Positions 46,001 to 57,610 of a stretch of 64,000 nucleotides of DNA are shown one piece after another (position 1 is the first letter of the stretch; every line of letters starts with the position of its first letter). A program made the translations under genes and the position numbers. The stretch covers positions 124,001-188,000 of the forward strand of contig JAANDG010000102.1 of NCBI GenBank assembly GCA_036852015.1, given 5' to 3'. Source of the DNA: Pelodera strongyloides (lineage: Eukaryota; Nematoda; Chromadorea; Rhabditida; Rhabditidae). Under the pieces are notes generated by a model. That model was not told the origin of the DNA, did no database searches, and saw only the letters and a list, made by a program, of their open reading frames with translations.

Positions 46001-46354
46001 CCGAAAATAAGTGTTGTCCTTGTATTTATTTGTTTACTTTCCCTTATGACAGCCATCTGTCATCGCCAATCGCCGAAAAAAGAAGGTGTTTGTTTGTGTC
46101 CGATATGATAGTTTTGAGACCCTCCCAACATATTATTCAATGGGTTTCATTATACTAAACTGCTCGACTATCAGCTGATTAGCCCTGCCACTGTGCGAAT
46201 CCACATTTCTTTTTGATGTTTTGTTACATTGGTCTCCCGTCTCTTTTATAGTTGTGTGGTTTGGCTTAATGGTTTATCTGATGTTATTCAAGTTGAGAAG
46301 TTGTACGTGTTTTTGACAATTAAAAATCACTTATTGTTCGTCGCGCCCTTTCAG
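43004..46354. other. gene-poor stretch with one TIR element
   Basis: Holds TIR element C copy 2 (43662-43976), a CTACTACTA run near 44010, a GATGATCAA-CTG-TTGATCATC hairpin near 45312, and an AAACAGCCACT/AGTGGCTGTTT inverted repeat near 45480 and 45525. A + strand ORF of 134 codons at 44907-45311 is long for this base composition, but I see no domain or splice partner and do not call it. Confidence 0.35.
43662..43976. mobile_element. TIR element family C, copy 2
   Basis: 315 bp homologous to 19240-19545 along its length. Shared blocks include GACAAAT, CTGTCCATGTTCGAGT, GCACGGGTCTGATGC and ACAGGACC. Both ends keep inverted GGGG(T/C)TTCC-type termini (GGGGCTTCC left, GGAAACCCC right). No coding capacity. 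Confidence 0.7.
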
Positions 46355-49300
46355 ATGCTACGGATAGTGGTGAACACTGTCTTAATTCTATTCACAGGAT
46401 CAGTTTTGTCAGAAAAGAACGAGGTAAGACAGAACAAACACTCTTTAAAATACCCCCCCCCCCCCCCTCGTAGTGAAACCTTCTTCCGCAGAAACTGTTT
46501 CAGAAAGACGTATCACTTGTGCCAGCGTATGACTCCTACTTTCCGTATCAAGTTTCATTAACGAGGAGCAAGAGACAGTGTTGCAGTATGTGTCAAGGAG
46601 GAGATTGCGGGTAAAAAATATCGATAATTTTACGACAGTAATTTTTTCCTAAGTGCACCAATGTAAGTCCTGTGGATCGCACTTTTCTTCTATATGAAAC
46701 TTAGATAACTGAATTGACTGCTCTATCTCTCATAATCACTCTCTTTTCAGTTGTGGCGGATGTCCCATGGCACCTGCACCGCCTCCAGAGCCAGTATGTC
46801 CTCCTCGATGTATGCCAATGTGTACAGCAGCATGTGTGATGAGCGTTGAGGTCAGACCTGATATTACATTCACTCCCCTTTAAAGGCTTAGGTCCACGTT
46901 GAAGAGTTTTTCCCGATTATTCTGTGATAAAACTCCTGGATTACTAACTCGCGGCTGCGAAAACCGCTTTTCCTAATATCCAAATTTGCGTTTTATTAAC
47001 AAAAAAAAGATCCACAACTGGTTACCGTAGTCAGCAACCAAAAATAGCCAAAAACGGGTTTCTGGACATACAACGGGAACCCCAATAGAATATGTGAACA
47101 TTGACTAATGAATATCAAGATCTTTTACTATGCATCACGGTGTATTTTAGGCACAGAAACGCATTTTCCAGCTCAATCTGCGGTTCATTTCTGATTTCTT
47201 CTTTGCTGAATAACTTATCCAATTTAGCATATTATGCAAAGCAGTTTTCGCAGCCCTTTTTTAGTAATCTGGGAGATTTCTCACAGAAAAATAGATGAAA
47301 ACATATCGTGCGTGGGTCTGATCCTTTAAAGGGTCAGGCTCGTCAAAAAATGAGCAGTTACTTAATTTTTTGCTCAATATGCATGTTCCTCAGACAAGTT
47401 CACACGTGGGAACATTGTTTCATAACGTGATCTTTCCGGGGGCATAGATGCGGTCATTCACCAGCTCGAATATACCGCATTTTGAGACAATGCTTGTTAT
47501 TTCATTGTGTTTTGTTTGCTGACTACGTTATTATTTCCAATTTTACCCAAGTTTGATTACCCAAGTTTGACGTAATGTCCTGCTACAGCCGAAACTTGAC
47601 GAATAAAACACATATATGTCAATTTTGGTTGGGATTTATGCTCGAAACACTTGAAGAAGAAAATACATAGTATGCCCCCGGAAAGTTCTTGTTAAGCAAC
47701 AATGCTCCCACGTGAAGACGAATGTGGGGAAGATGTATTGTATGAAAAAATGGAGAGAATAATATTTTTTAGTGAGCCCGACACTTCTTTGTTAATTTTA
47801 TTAACAAATTTATAATTTTCTGTCTTGTTTCTTTCAGTTTCACATACGCCATATTCCAAACATTATTTCTATTCGTTTTTGTCAGTAAACTCATAGGCCG
47901 TTTTGAGTTAGACCGGTTCAGTTTGTTTAAGTTATTTAGACATATCCAGCAGCAAGCTGCGAGAGCCGATGCATGCCCGACTGCGCTCCAGCTTGTCTTC
48001 AAGCTATTGCCATGCCCACTTGTGACCAGAGATGCATGCCGAAGTGCCTTCCTTCTTGTCTGCAGGTGCTGATTGGAGACGAAATATCTTCTTTTTTTTT
48101 CGCATTTTGGAAATTGGGTGTTCCTGGTTTTGTTTCTGTACATTACATAGAAAGAAACACTTTTCTTGCATGTTTGGTCAGGAAACCGCCAGTGAGATTA
48201 TCATAACTTCCTTTTTCATTCCTAACTATTTCTTTGGTTTATTCAGAGTCTATCGCCAACCTTTGAAGTTTTTCCCGGAAATGCAGTTGCATTCGATATT
48301 TCTGTAAGATTGATCCACCTTTACACTTCACGTCGCACCGTACCAAACACACCTTTTTTTGCTTTCTTATTTGCCCTTGTTTGTTCTTGTTGGGTGTTTG
48401 TGCTTTTGAACGTGTGTCTCATTATGAATGTGTATTACATGCTTGTTCAATAGATTGAAATGGTTCCCCAACGTCCATGTCACCCAAGCTGTATGCCCCG
48501 CTGCCTACCTTCATGCATGGTGAGCAAGAAAAGAATCGAACGACGATTTTTACCTGGTTGTTTGATCGAGAGAATGCATGTGTTGTGCCTTGCAGATCTA
48601 ATATATTTCCCTATTTCGCTGATCGAGACTCCTAGTTGTGTGTTCTTATCTAACTTGAATAGTTTCAGGGCCCGTCGCCGGCTGGTTCTTGCGTCCCTCA
48701 ATGTATGCCGCAGTGTCAACCATCTTGCTTAGCGGTATCAGTCACTATTACTTGTTTTCAGCACATCTGATTGATGCACATTTTTTTTAGTGTTTTTTTT
48801 ACAGTGTCGTGCAGTAGCTTTGGTTATTAGTGGTTATGTAAACATCCTTTGTTTTATTTGTGTTAACTGTCCGTCGTTGTCAGCCTGCACCTTCACCAGT
48901 ACCGTCTTGTCTGCCAAAGTGCATGCCACAATGTCTTCCGACATGTTTAGCCCCGCCGCAGCCACCAAAAGTTTGTTTTCCCTCTTTTGTTCATCTAACA
49001 ATTTCTTTTTAGTTTTTTTTTTTGATGAAGCAGAAAATAAATACACAAGACTTTTTGACTTGTTTGGCAAAAATTTGTGCGTTGTTCAATTTTTTTTAGC
49101 ACCTAGACGCACGTAACCAGATTAATTTGTCCCGATGGTAAAAAAACCTAGGTTTGCAATATTGTGTCTCAGTAGGGCGCACACTCCAAAATGTTTGCAT
49201 TTCTTGATGCACCCACTGTTTTTTTCTGCAGCAGGGTGACCACTCGGTTGAATAAACTATTTAAAAGTGGTTTGGGGGCAAGGATCTAAGTTAGATATTA

Positions 49301-52300
49301 GTTTAAAGTTCTTAGTTCTTATTTAATGTTTAGATGACCTGTGTTCCTGCTTGTATGCCAGCATGCACGCCTGCATGTGTGCGAGCTGTGATACCAAACT
49401 GCCCGCAAGAATGCCTTCCTACGTGTACAGCTTCATGTGTACAGAGAATATTATCGGTAAGCATCTGGGAGCAAGTAACATTCTTTGTTTCAGGTCGTTT
49501 TGTACAGCAACATACTAAGATTGATTATCGTGACTAACTAAAAAATGTAGCAACCCAAGTATATAAGCACCGCACCAAACTGGATATTTGCAGGTTTCCG
49601 TTCAGCCTACCTGCGTTCCAGCATGTATGCCCGATTGCAGACAAGCTTGTGTACAGGCACTCGAGGTAACGTAGTCCTTACCAAACCAATTAGTACTAGC
49701 AACTGATGTTTATTCATAATTGCTGGCTAATTTTATCTTAATTATTAAGGTACGCGTGCAACAATCGTGTGTTCAACAGTGTATGCCCCAATGCAATCCC
49801 CAATGCGTGGCTGCCATTCAAGTTTGTTTTTGCGCAAACAGTTGTTGCACTTAAGGAACCTTTTAGTATAATGAAGCGATCTTTAAATGCGTCGTTTAGG
49901 TTCCAATGGGCCCCCCACCGGGACAGTGCGTTCAGGCGTGCCTCCCATCTTGCCAACCTGCCTGCATACATGCTGTCACGTGCAGGTATTACTTGTCCGC
50001 AAGACGGAAACTGTTTCCATTAGGGGCTGCAAATCAAAAGGGAGTCAGCACGCCAACTCAAAAGTAAAAAAAAAATAAGAGAGTAATTCATAGCTTATTG
50101 TTAGAATAACAAGAAACCGTACCACACAATAAAAAACTATGGGGTATACTTCCTTTAAATAATTTTTCTATGTTGCCACTTTTGGCCCATATGTAGTTTA
50201 TGTAAATAAGCTGATGCTAATCATTCTTTTTAGCACCTGTACAAGTAATTGTCCTTCATCTTGCACACAATTGACCTGTATTCCACAGTGTATGCCTCGC
50301 TGTTTACCCCAATGTCTTCAGCAAGTTAACTTAGTGGTGAGTTTTATACTCTTGTTACGCTCTAATTTTTAGAAAATCATTTTTGGAAAATTAAATCATG
50401 CTCCCGTAATCTACGCTCACAAGTTCAGAAATTATTCAGTCATTTTTTCGTTTCAAATAAATACCTTGGGCAATAAATAAACGACTTACAGCATAGGACT
50501 GAATTAGCTTTTATTTTATTTAATATGGCATAGACCATAAGTTACTTTTGCCAATTTCCCAATATTCTGTCTAGCATCCATATGGTTAGGAATACTGAAT
50601 ACCATACAGATATGAATAGGAAACTGCTAATTTTGAAGTATGGGTCCGAAAAACCTTCTTACGGTCCGAAGAAAAAAATACTAAAAAAAACACAAAATTA
50701 TATTTCAATTAAAAGAAAATGGTTTTTGACCGACATGAGTCCGTCAAGCGAAGTGCTTGAATTCAATGTTCCAGTTTCGATTTACTGTTCCGCTGGATAA
50801 CAACAACTTGAATAACTACCGGGTAAACGAGCATGATTAAGTTTAAACAAAAAATCTCCAAACGAGAACTTGTAGGGAAAGGAATTCTTCGTTATCATTC
50901 TTCTTCTTCAATTATTTCTGCGAAGTAGTCTTCTGAATGAAACTTCTCATTTATACCTGTCTTCTTAGGTTACTTTTCCATACATATTTTTTTCGTGGAT
51001 CATGTGTCATGAACGATGCCGTGCATTCTATTTTCAGGTTCCACAACCCCCTGCCCCACAACCTCTGATATCTACGTGTGATCCGGCATGCATGCCTACT
51101 TGCAGCCGCAATTGTGTGGCTATGATACAGCAATGCCCCCAACAATGCAGACCCATGTGCACTAGTTCATGTCTTCAGGCGGTAAGTCTCTACATGTAAA
51201 AAAAACTGTTTTCGTCATAGCAATACCAGTTAAATAATTTACGCCAAAGTCGTGAATAGCACCCGTTAATACTAAATCCATAAATACCGCAATCCTCAGC
51301 AGATACAATCTGCTGCATCTTTTCCGTCACAATCCATTCAAATATTACTAAGAACAATAAAATAAAATAATAGCAGAAAAACGTTGGACTAGAGAATTCA
51401 CTGCTATTTATTTTTGAATTCCTTATATACGTTAATCGACAGGGTTACATAACGAAAATTGAATGTTCTTAGTAGGCCTTTGAGGTAATTCGCCACGTGC
51501 AAACAGTCGAGTATTACTACCAAGACCATCAGGTATACAGTGTTGTGCGCACATGCAACTTTGCAAATTGGCAGCACTGGCACGCATAGCCACGAAACAC
51601 TAACACGTCTGCAGTCAGTAGGCGACCATGGAATTCGCTGCTATTGCTATTTCTTCTATTCACTGTAGGTCACCATCACTGTTTAGATGCCTGTGTCTGT
51701 GCGCACTTGTACTCCACAGTGTATGCCATCATGTCAGCCCACTTGCATACAACAATTCTCAGTTCAATTGAGTGCTTCATCTCCAACGTGTGAGCCTATC
51801 TGTATGCCGGAGTGCACAGAACAATGCATCAAGGAGGTATGTTCAAACTTGTCATAAGGAATGTTTGCCAAAATGTAAGCTTCTAAAAACTTTTGAGCAG
51901 TTGTTTGCATGATTTCACTTCTTCACAATAAGCACCTCACAAAATGAGGTACAGAGGATTGCACTTCCGTATTCTTGTGGTTATCGTTAAGATAGACTCC
52001 ACTAAAATAAAAATTGTAGTAAAAATGAATTATGTAAGGCCTCTATTGCTGCAATGGATGACAGTGAAGAAGATCCGGAACATACAGCAAATAATGTGAG
52101 ACAGCACGGATTAGTGCTGCATGCTCATTAACACATTTTAGTTTGATCACTACCTTTACTCTCATCATTATCCCCAAATATTTGTTTCCTAACCACTTAC
52201 TTCGCAGGTTACCTGCATTCCAACATGCATGCCTACATGTACTCCTGCCTGTGTGGCGGCTTATGGACAGGTAAACATGTTTTGAGTTATTTTGAGTTGT

Positions 52301-52588
52301 TATTGCGAGCGTTGTTGCAGGAATTACCTTTGGTACATTTTAATTAATTATCTTACAGGTGACAGCTCCAGGTGTAGTTCCGACCCCCCAATGCCAGAGC
52401 AGTTGTATGCCGGCTTGTCTGCCTTCGTGCACGCAAATGAGTATGTTATTACAAAGGGGTATCTAGTAAAGCTTTGCACGCAAGAGTTCTTCCTTTCAAC
52501 AATTTCTTCCTATTAATAGCACTTTCTATCTTGTCAACTCATTTCAGGACATCGATACGGTGGCTATAAGAAACAGAAGCATGCCTAG
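46355..52588 (+). CDS. secreted modular Cys-rich protein, 17 exons, about 495 residues
   Basis: Exons: 46355-46423, 46573-46610, 46751-46850, 47940-48065, 48454-48519, 48669-48734, 48884-48970, 49334-49456, 49594-49665, 49750-49821, 49900-49985, 50234-50336, 51038-51181, 51687-51836, 52208-52270, 52359-52440, 52548-52588 (TAG); total 1488 nt. ATG follows a CCCTTTCAG acceptor, suggesting trans-splicing. Residues 1-20 form a signal peptide (MLRIVVNTVLILFTGSVLSE). Nearly every later exon encodes one or two modules of the form C-x-P-x-C-M-P-x-C-x-P-x-C-L/V-Q, Cys spaced by exactly three residues (for example CVPACMPDCRQACVQ), in phase 0. The tail is basic (HRYGGYKKQKHA). Extracellular structural, cuticle or defence roles are possible; function unknown. 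Confidence 0.88.
46452..46467 (+). repeat. poly-C tract in intron
   Basis: A run of about 14-15 C in the first intron of the Cys-rich gene. A similar C run lies near 4026-4038. Confidence 0.9.
46877..47332. mobile_element. TIR element family A
   Basis: About 456 bp with CCTTTAAAGG at both ends and inverted termini CCTTTAAAGGCTTAGGTCCACG (left) and CCTTTAAAGGATCAGACCCACG (complement of the right end), differing at 4 of 22 positions. The palindromic CCTTTAAAGG may be the target site or part of the TIR. Intronic; non-coding; a diverged copy is at 32397-32830. Confidence 0.75.
47333..47782. mobile_element. TIR element family B
   Basis: About 450 bp abutting element A. Left end GTCAGGCTCGTCAAAAAAT; complement of right end GTCGGGCTCACTAAAAAAT (15 or 16 of 19 match). 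A second copy begins at 63795 and runs out of the window. Non-coding. Confidence 0.75.
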
Positions 52589-53124
52589 ACCATACGACGG
52601 TCTTTCTATACAAATCTTTCCTTTTACCTTCTGGACGGTGTTCTTTTCTTGGTGAAATCGGTGTCAAAATAGTACAACATGTTTGCTTACGCACGAATTC
52701 ACTAACTCTTTCACTAAACTCTTTCACTAGAGAATAAATTGTGTCAATTTTTCACAAATGAGAAAAACTAACGAATTAGTTTTCTTTCAAAAAGATTCGA
52801 AAATCATAACGAACACGCAGAAACCCCTCAATCGGTAGAATTCCAATAATTATTTAATATTGTGTTTTTTTTGCAATGTGGTAGTTTCCTTTCGTTAATA
52901 CAGATATCTACGCGAATAATTTATTGTTTTCTAGTTATGATTTCTGGTGAGAAATTAAAAATTAATAAATTGTCTGACTCTTTTGCTGTCCTTCTTTCGT
53001 GGCATGTCCCGTCATGTTTGCATGGAACTGAGGTACCCTCTATTTTTCACAAAATTGTTTGTCAATTGTAAATTGTTTGTCGTTCATCTTTTATTTTATT
53101 GCGGTTTATTTTGTTTATGCTTAG
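52589..53124. other. spacer between two Cys-rich loci
   Basis: AT-rich, with no clear exon. An open stretch ending GTE before GTACCC at 53032 could be an upstream exon of the next locus but its phase does not decide the matter. The first exon of the following gene should lie here or be supplied by trans-splicing. Confidence 0.3.
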
Positions 53125-53368
53125 CTACGGAGACTCCACCGGCTGTTCCATGTGCAGCGAGTCCTTGTACTTGCCAGCCAGGATATGTACAATGCGGAGA
53201 TACGACCTGTTGTCTCAAGTACGTCGATAATATATGTATATAATATATGTATATATATTACCTAACACTGTTAATGGACTCCGACCTTTCACTCTATCTT
53301 TTAGGCACGTAACTACCTGCAATGTCTGTTCAGGTACACAAACATGGCCAAAAAGTTCAAGAAGCTGA
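53125..53368 (+). CDS. small Cys-rich peptide gene, 5' end unresolved
   Basis: Exon 53125-53218 (acceptor GCTTAG, donor GTACGT) reads TETPPAVPCAASPCTCQPGY then VQCGDTTCCL. It joins in phase 2 to 53305 (acceptor TTTTAG), reading HVTTCNVCSGTQTW and stopping at 53366-53368. The Cys spacing differs from the preceding gene's modules. No initiator exon was identified. The second exon overlaps a Lys-rich frame (53344-53615), so which frame is used is uncertain. Confidence 0.4.
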
Positions 53369-53615
53369 AGAAGAAGCACGGAATCGTGCACAGAAATGAG
53401 AAGAAAACTGGGGAAAGAAAGGAAGAATATCTGATCAGTTATGGGGATGACCCAAGACCAGAAAAGAAGGCTAAGAATCAGGTGAGCCAGACACTCATTC
53501 AAGGAAATGTTTTTGCATTAATGTCTAGAATTTTAACCATGTAAGTACAAAAAAACAACCCATATGGAAAAAACAATATCGATAATTTCAGAAGTCTATG
53601 AAGGCGAACGTGTAG
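53344..53615 (+). CDS. possible 53-residue Lys-rich protein, 2 exons
   Basis: ATG at 53344 lies 10 nt after a CTGTTCAG acceptor-like site. Exon 53344-53481 ends at a CAG|GTGAGC donor; exon 53592-53615 follows an ATTTCAG acceptor and ends in TAG. Product starts MAKKFKKLKKKHGIVHRNEK and is strongly basic. AATAAA near 53710 provides a poly(A) signal. The start overlaps the last codons of the Cys-rich frame. Family not recognised. Confidence 0.4.
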
Positions 53616-54065
53616 GACAGAAGAACGCGTAGAGATGTGCAAGAGATGATCACCGTATATTCCCCCATAATTTATTGACTATTTATTTCCGATGCTTGTG
53701 TGATGAAAAACAATAAAACTCGGATTCTCAGACGTGTTCTTTCCAAAACTCTAAACTAATCTCATTAAGAGATATTGCGGGTCCCACAGAACAGAAAATC
53801 GTAAGCCCAAATTTATTTTAAGAAATACAAATTGTAATTGAGTTGTAATATATTGACGCAAATCGATAATTGTAAAGGCGACGTGTTGGTGAATGCAGTT
53901 GATCTGGCAGGAAATTCTTCTGAGTATGATGAGCTGAAAATAGAAGTGAGCATTGATAAAGAAGAACCAACCATGTAGATTCAAGCAGACTGAAAACAAA
54001 GCTGGCATTTATTTGAATACAAGTATAAGGATGAAACCCACATATTCCATGTTTTTGCGAGTAAT
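53616..54065. other. intergenic between convergent genes
   Basis: 3' flanks of two convergent genes. AATAAA near 53710 serves the + strand locus. No other feature. Confidence 0.5.
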
Positions 54066-54658
54066 CTATCCGCGGAAGAAGCAATACCACAGTGCGTGAA
54101 TGATAGCAGGCACATAGAAGAAGAAACAGAGAATGATATTCACTGCCACATGGATGTTACAATCATTTCCATGAATGAAGATCGCCAGAGGCTGCAAGTA
54201 TCAAATTATCTTCTTCTATTTTAAGCACAGTTTACGCATCTGCTTTTGAAATAATCCTGCCATAAAATTAGTTCATTCTTTTGTCATTGTTTGCTTATTT
54301 GAGTTCATAGCACGTGCTCGCATTGTAAAAAAACGTGCCCACAAACAATACAAAGAATAGATTAGCTGATCACATAACTCGGTTTATTGTTCTCTATATT
54401 ATAGAAAAGACTTATCATTAGTATGTACGCTATTCTTATAAATTCCCGTAAATTAAATAGTAATAAGTTGTTGCGCGGTCAAGCTGGTAAGGGTCCAATC
54501 AGTGCTAACAAGATCGAATGTATATTCAATTTGGAAGGGAGTTTGGTCCCTCGAGACCGAATCAAGCTTTAAAGTGAGCCCAAAATAAATGTGTGTCAAC
54601 TTACCGGCAAGACAATGGAGAGCACCAGCTCGATAATCATCTGAACGTCGATCGCCAT
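54066..54658 (-). CDS. Pmp3/UPF0057 family membrane peptide, 59 residues
   Basis: Two exons: 54605-54658 (ATG, residues 1-18) and 54066-54191 (TAG), phase 0, intron 413 nt. The product has two hydrophobic helices, [18 protein letters not shown] and [20 protein letters not shown], joined by a short polar loop with Cys (HGNDCNIH). LPPLA, the loop Cys and the P(A/G)IIHAL signature define the family, whose yeast and plant members affect membrane potential and salt tolerance; the animal role is poorly known. Length is typical. Confidence 0.92.
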
Positions 54659-56185
54659 TGCTGAAAATATTAGAAAAATGTAATTGTTTGAAACGTATTC
54701 ATTACTAATAAGAACGTATTCATTATTCATTACTAATATTAAAGCGGAACACACAGAAAAATCAGATCAAAAGGTTTTATATAAGTAGAGTGCAGTGAGG
54801 AAAGACCTTGGAAAAGGAAGAAATGCTGGTTTGCATTAAAGAGACAATTTGTGATAAAAACTTGTCCGATATTTAAGACAGAAATTGAGAGAAAAGGAGA
54901 AATACGACAAAATTGAAAGGAATCTGTTTGGCAGTTTAGAGAATTGACAAACACATCAAGGAGAACCAACTGAACAGAAGAATACAACCTTTTTATAATG
55001 CAAAATAAGGAAAGAACAACTTAGACAGCAGACGGGCTTTATTTTCAAATCGCCAGAAAATAGAAAGATAGATAAAGGTTGCTGATTTCCACTAGTTATG
55101 ATGCGGAATGGCAACATTTAATTGATAGGATCAACAAAAAGAGATCACATACGTTTTTCTGAACCCAACAAAAAATAACATTAAGAGTTTGTTGGTGTTA
55201 ATCCTTTTCGAAGGGGCGGGATCATAGAAGTGGAGGCAATTCCCTTCTTCACATAGGATTACAACGAGATTTTGGAACAATCCTAGAGGGATCACTAGAT
55301 TGAGCCAAAATTGATAAAACCATTGATTACGTTTAGAAAACGAGGCAGCACAACAAAAAAAATAGATACACGCACTAGTACCCAAGGAATCTACAAATTT
55401 CATATAATTTGAATGTTCGTAAACGTAGTCTTCTTTAAGTAGTTGTAATGTTATGATAGTTGTGCTCGTCAAAAGTATGTTAGTGGCAGGCCTGCTCTAC
55501 AAAACTAATAGCCAATTTTGTTGTTGTTTTTCCGGCGTGGGACGTTGCTTGTTTGGTGGCTAGTAGCGGGGTCGTTAAAGAAATAGTTCAAGTGGAGAAG
55601 CGAGGGAGCGGGGAGAGCCAGAAGATAACGTGTGGAAAAAGATTAAGATAGAGAGATAGATATAGAGAGAGTGAGAGAGAGGAGAGAGATGAGAGAGAAG
55701 GCAGTGAAATAAATGGCAACTGAACTTATATTGATAGTGCATTACCAAAATGTTTCTTGTGATGATTGAGTGCTCTTCGGACGCATGTCGCAAGCAAGGA
55801 GCGTTGGAAACAAATTAAGTGAAAGAGAAGCAAAAATGTGAGACCCAATGCAGAACAAGAGATTTATTTTCCAAACACTAGCGTGCAAATTGGATTTTCG
55901 TGAGATGTGGATAGTCCAAACTCGAAACTTCACCAGAAAATCTTGGCCACGCAGACAAGGAACTTGGGGGACACTAATGTTATCCAAGAACAATACTTAT
56001 GACTATTTATATGCGGGTTATAAACTTACGACACCGATGTCAATCATAAATATTCACGAGAGAATCAATGTTGGATAATCGCAATTAATAGGAAAGTAAT
56101 TGCGCCAAAAAGCAGAAGTTCAAAAAAGATTCGAAGCAGCTTCCACTCCATCCTCTTTAGTGAATGGCGGTAGAATTGTAGATCG

Positions 56186-56627
56186 CTACCCCGCCGCTAG
56201 TAGAATAATACCCCATGAAAAACAACAATAATGCACCGAAAATGCTACCCCATAATTTTTTTTACGAAGAATGATACCCCAAATGAAAAAAATAGTACCC
56301 CAGTTGAAGAATACTACCCACGCTTTTTACTTCAGTTGTCACCTTCTTGGGTAGTCTTCTTAAAATGTACTTAAAATGACTACCCCATTCTTCATTATTA
56401 ACCCCAGTGGGGTAGCCATGTTCATTTCCTTTTAGCATGGTTGCCCAATGGGTAGTCATGTTAAATTCCCTAAAACATAACTACCCCAGTTTACATTATT
56501 GCTTATATTGGGGTAGTCATGTTAATTGAACATTTCTACCCCATAGGGTAGTATTCAATCAAAAAAAAGTGACTGGGGTAGTATTCTGTCAAAAGGGGTA
56601 GTATTTAAACTACAATCGGCGGGGTAG
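56186..56627. repeat. 442-bp foldback of iterated TACCCC/GGGGTA motifs
   Basis: The ends are perfect 11-nt inverted repeats (CTACCCCGCCG at 56186-56196, CGGCGGGGTAG at 56617-56627). The left half carries mostly (C/A)TACCCC(A/C), the right half mostly GGGGTAGT, spaced 15-40 nt. The centre, 56402-56413, is ACCCCAGTGGGG, within a few bases of the midpoint. The whole is an imperfect giant palindrome, probably a MITE or foldback element. Confidence 0.8.
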
Positions 56628-57531
56628 TAATGTTAAAGATTACCTAGGGGTGAAAGATAGGTAGATAAATACATACCAGGATCGCAACACTGTTTTCATC
56701 GCCTATATACTAGAAATCCCAAATGATCATAGAAAATACAAACATAGTTTCTCATAGAATGAGGCAAACATGATATTACGCATTGGTTAATCATAAAGTC
56801 ACGGGTGCCTACTACAGTGATGGTATTGTGAACCTTTTAAATTGATTTATTGGCCGAAAAACGGAGCATTACGCATCTCCCTTCCCTATTATTGGACTAA
56901 TAAAAGTCAACAAAATAGCCATTGAAGGGGGAGATGGAATGTCTGGTTGGCAGGTAAGTTGAATGGGGTTTCCGTACATAATTGAGGCAACGCACGGCAG
57001 CCCCTGTTACCGAAAAAATACCAATTACCAAAGCGTGTCATACTTTTATTAGTTGGACTGAAATAATGGGAGCTTCCATCCCGCAACGTCTGTTCGGGAA
57101 AAATCATATTATTGTGTGCCTTAATAAGACGGTTAAAGATTGGGTCTCGGGTGATCAGGTGTTTACGAGCATCACTAATTCTGATAAGGTTCGAAAAGAA
57201 CCATAACAATAAATAACGCTCGATGTTTCACCACATTTTCTCCAAAAGCACATCCAAGGGGGATGTGTTGACCACGCACACAAAGAAAGAGTGTATATTC
57301 AAAGCTTTCTACCTCACGGACATGAAGAACATAAAGATCAAAAAGTCACACAAAGTGGTGGCCCAACACAAGTAAACTTGGGCAGGCAAATGGTGAAAAT
57401 TCTCGTATGTACGTCGCTAATTTAAAGCACGACGTGGTCGATTCGTCAGCTGAGTAACTCACTCAACTGGGCGCTTCGGCTGGTACACCGAAAGTTCGAA
57501 AAAAGTTCCTATTCAAAAAAAAAACAGAACG

Positions 57532-57534
<3 letters not shown>

Positions 57535-57605
<71 letters not shown>
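57535..57605. repeat. TA dinucleotide microsatellite
   Basis: About 33 TA units, bordered on both sides by TATGTATA variants. Confidence 0.98.

Positions 57606-57610
<5 letters not shown>

Noticed and set aside
56907..57209. 100-codon minus ORF and 74-codon plus ORF on opposite strands
   Set aside because: Mutual shadows with no domain or splice signals at their ends.
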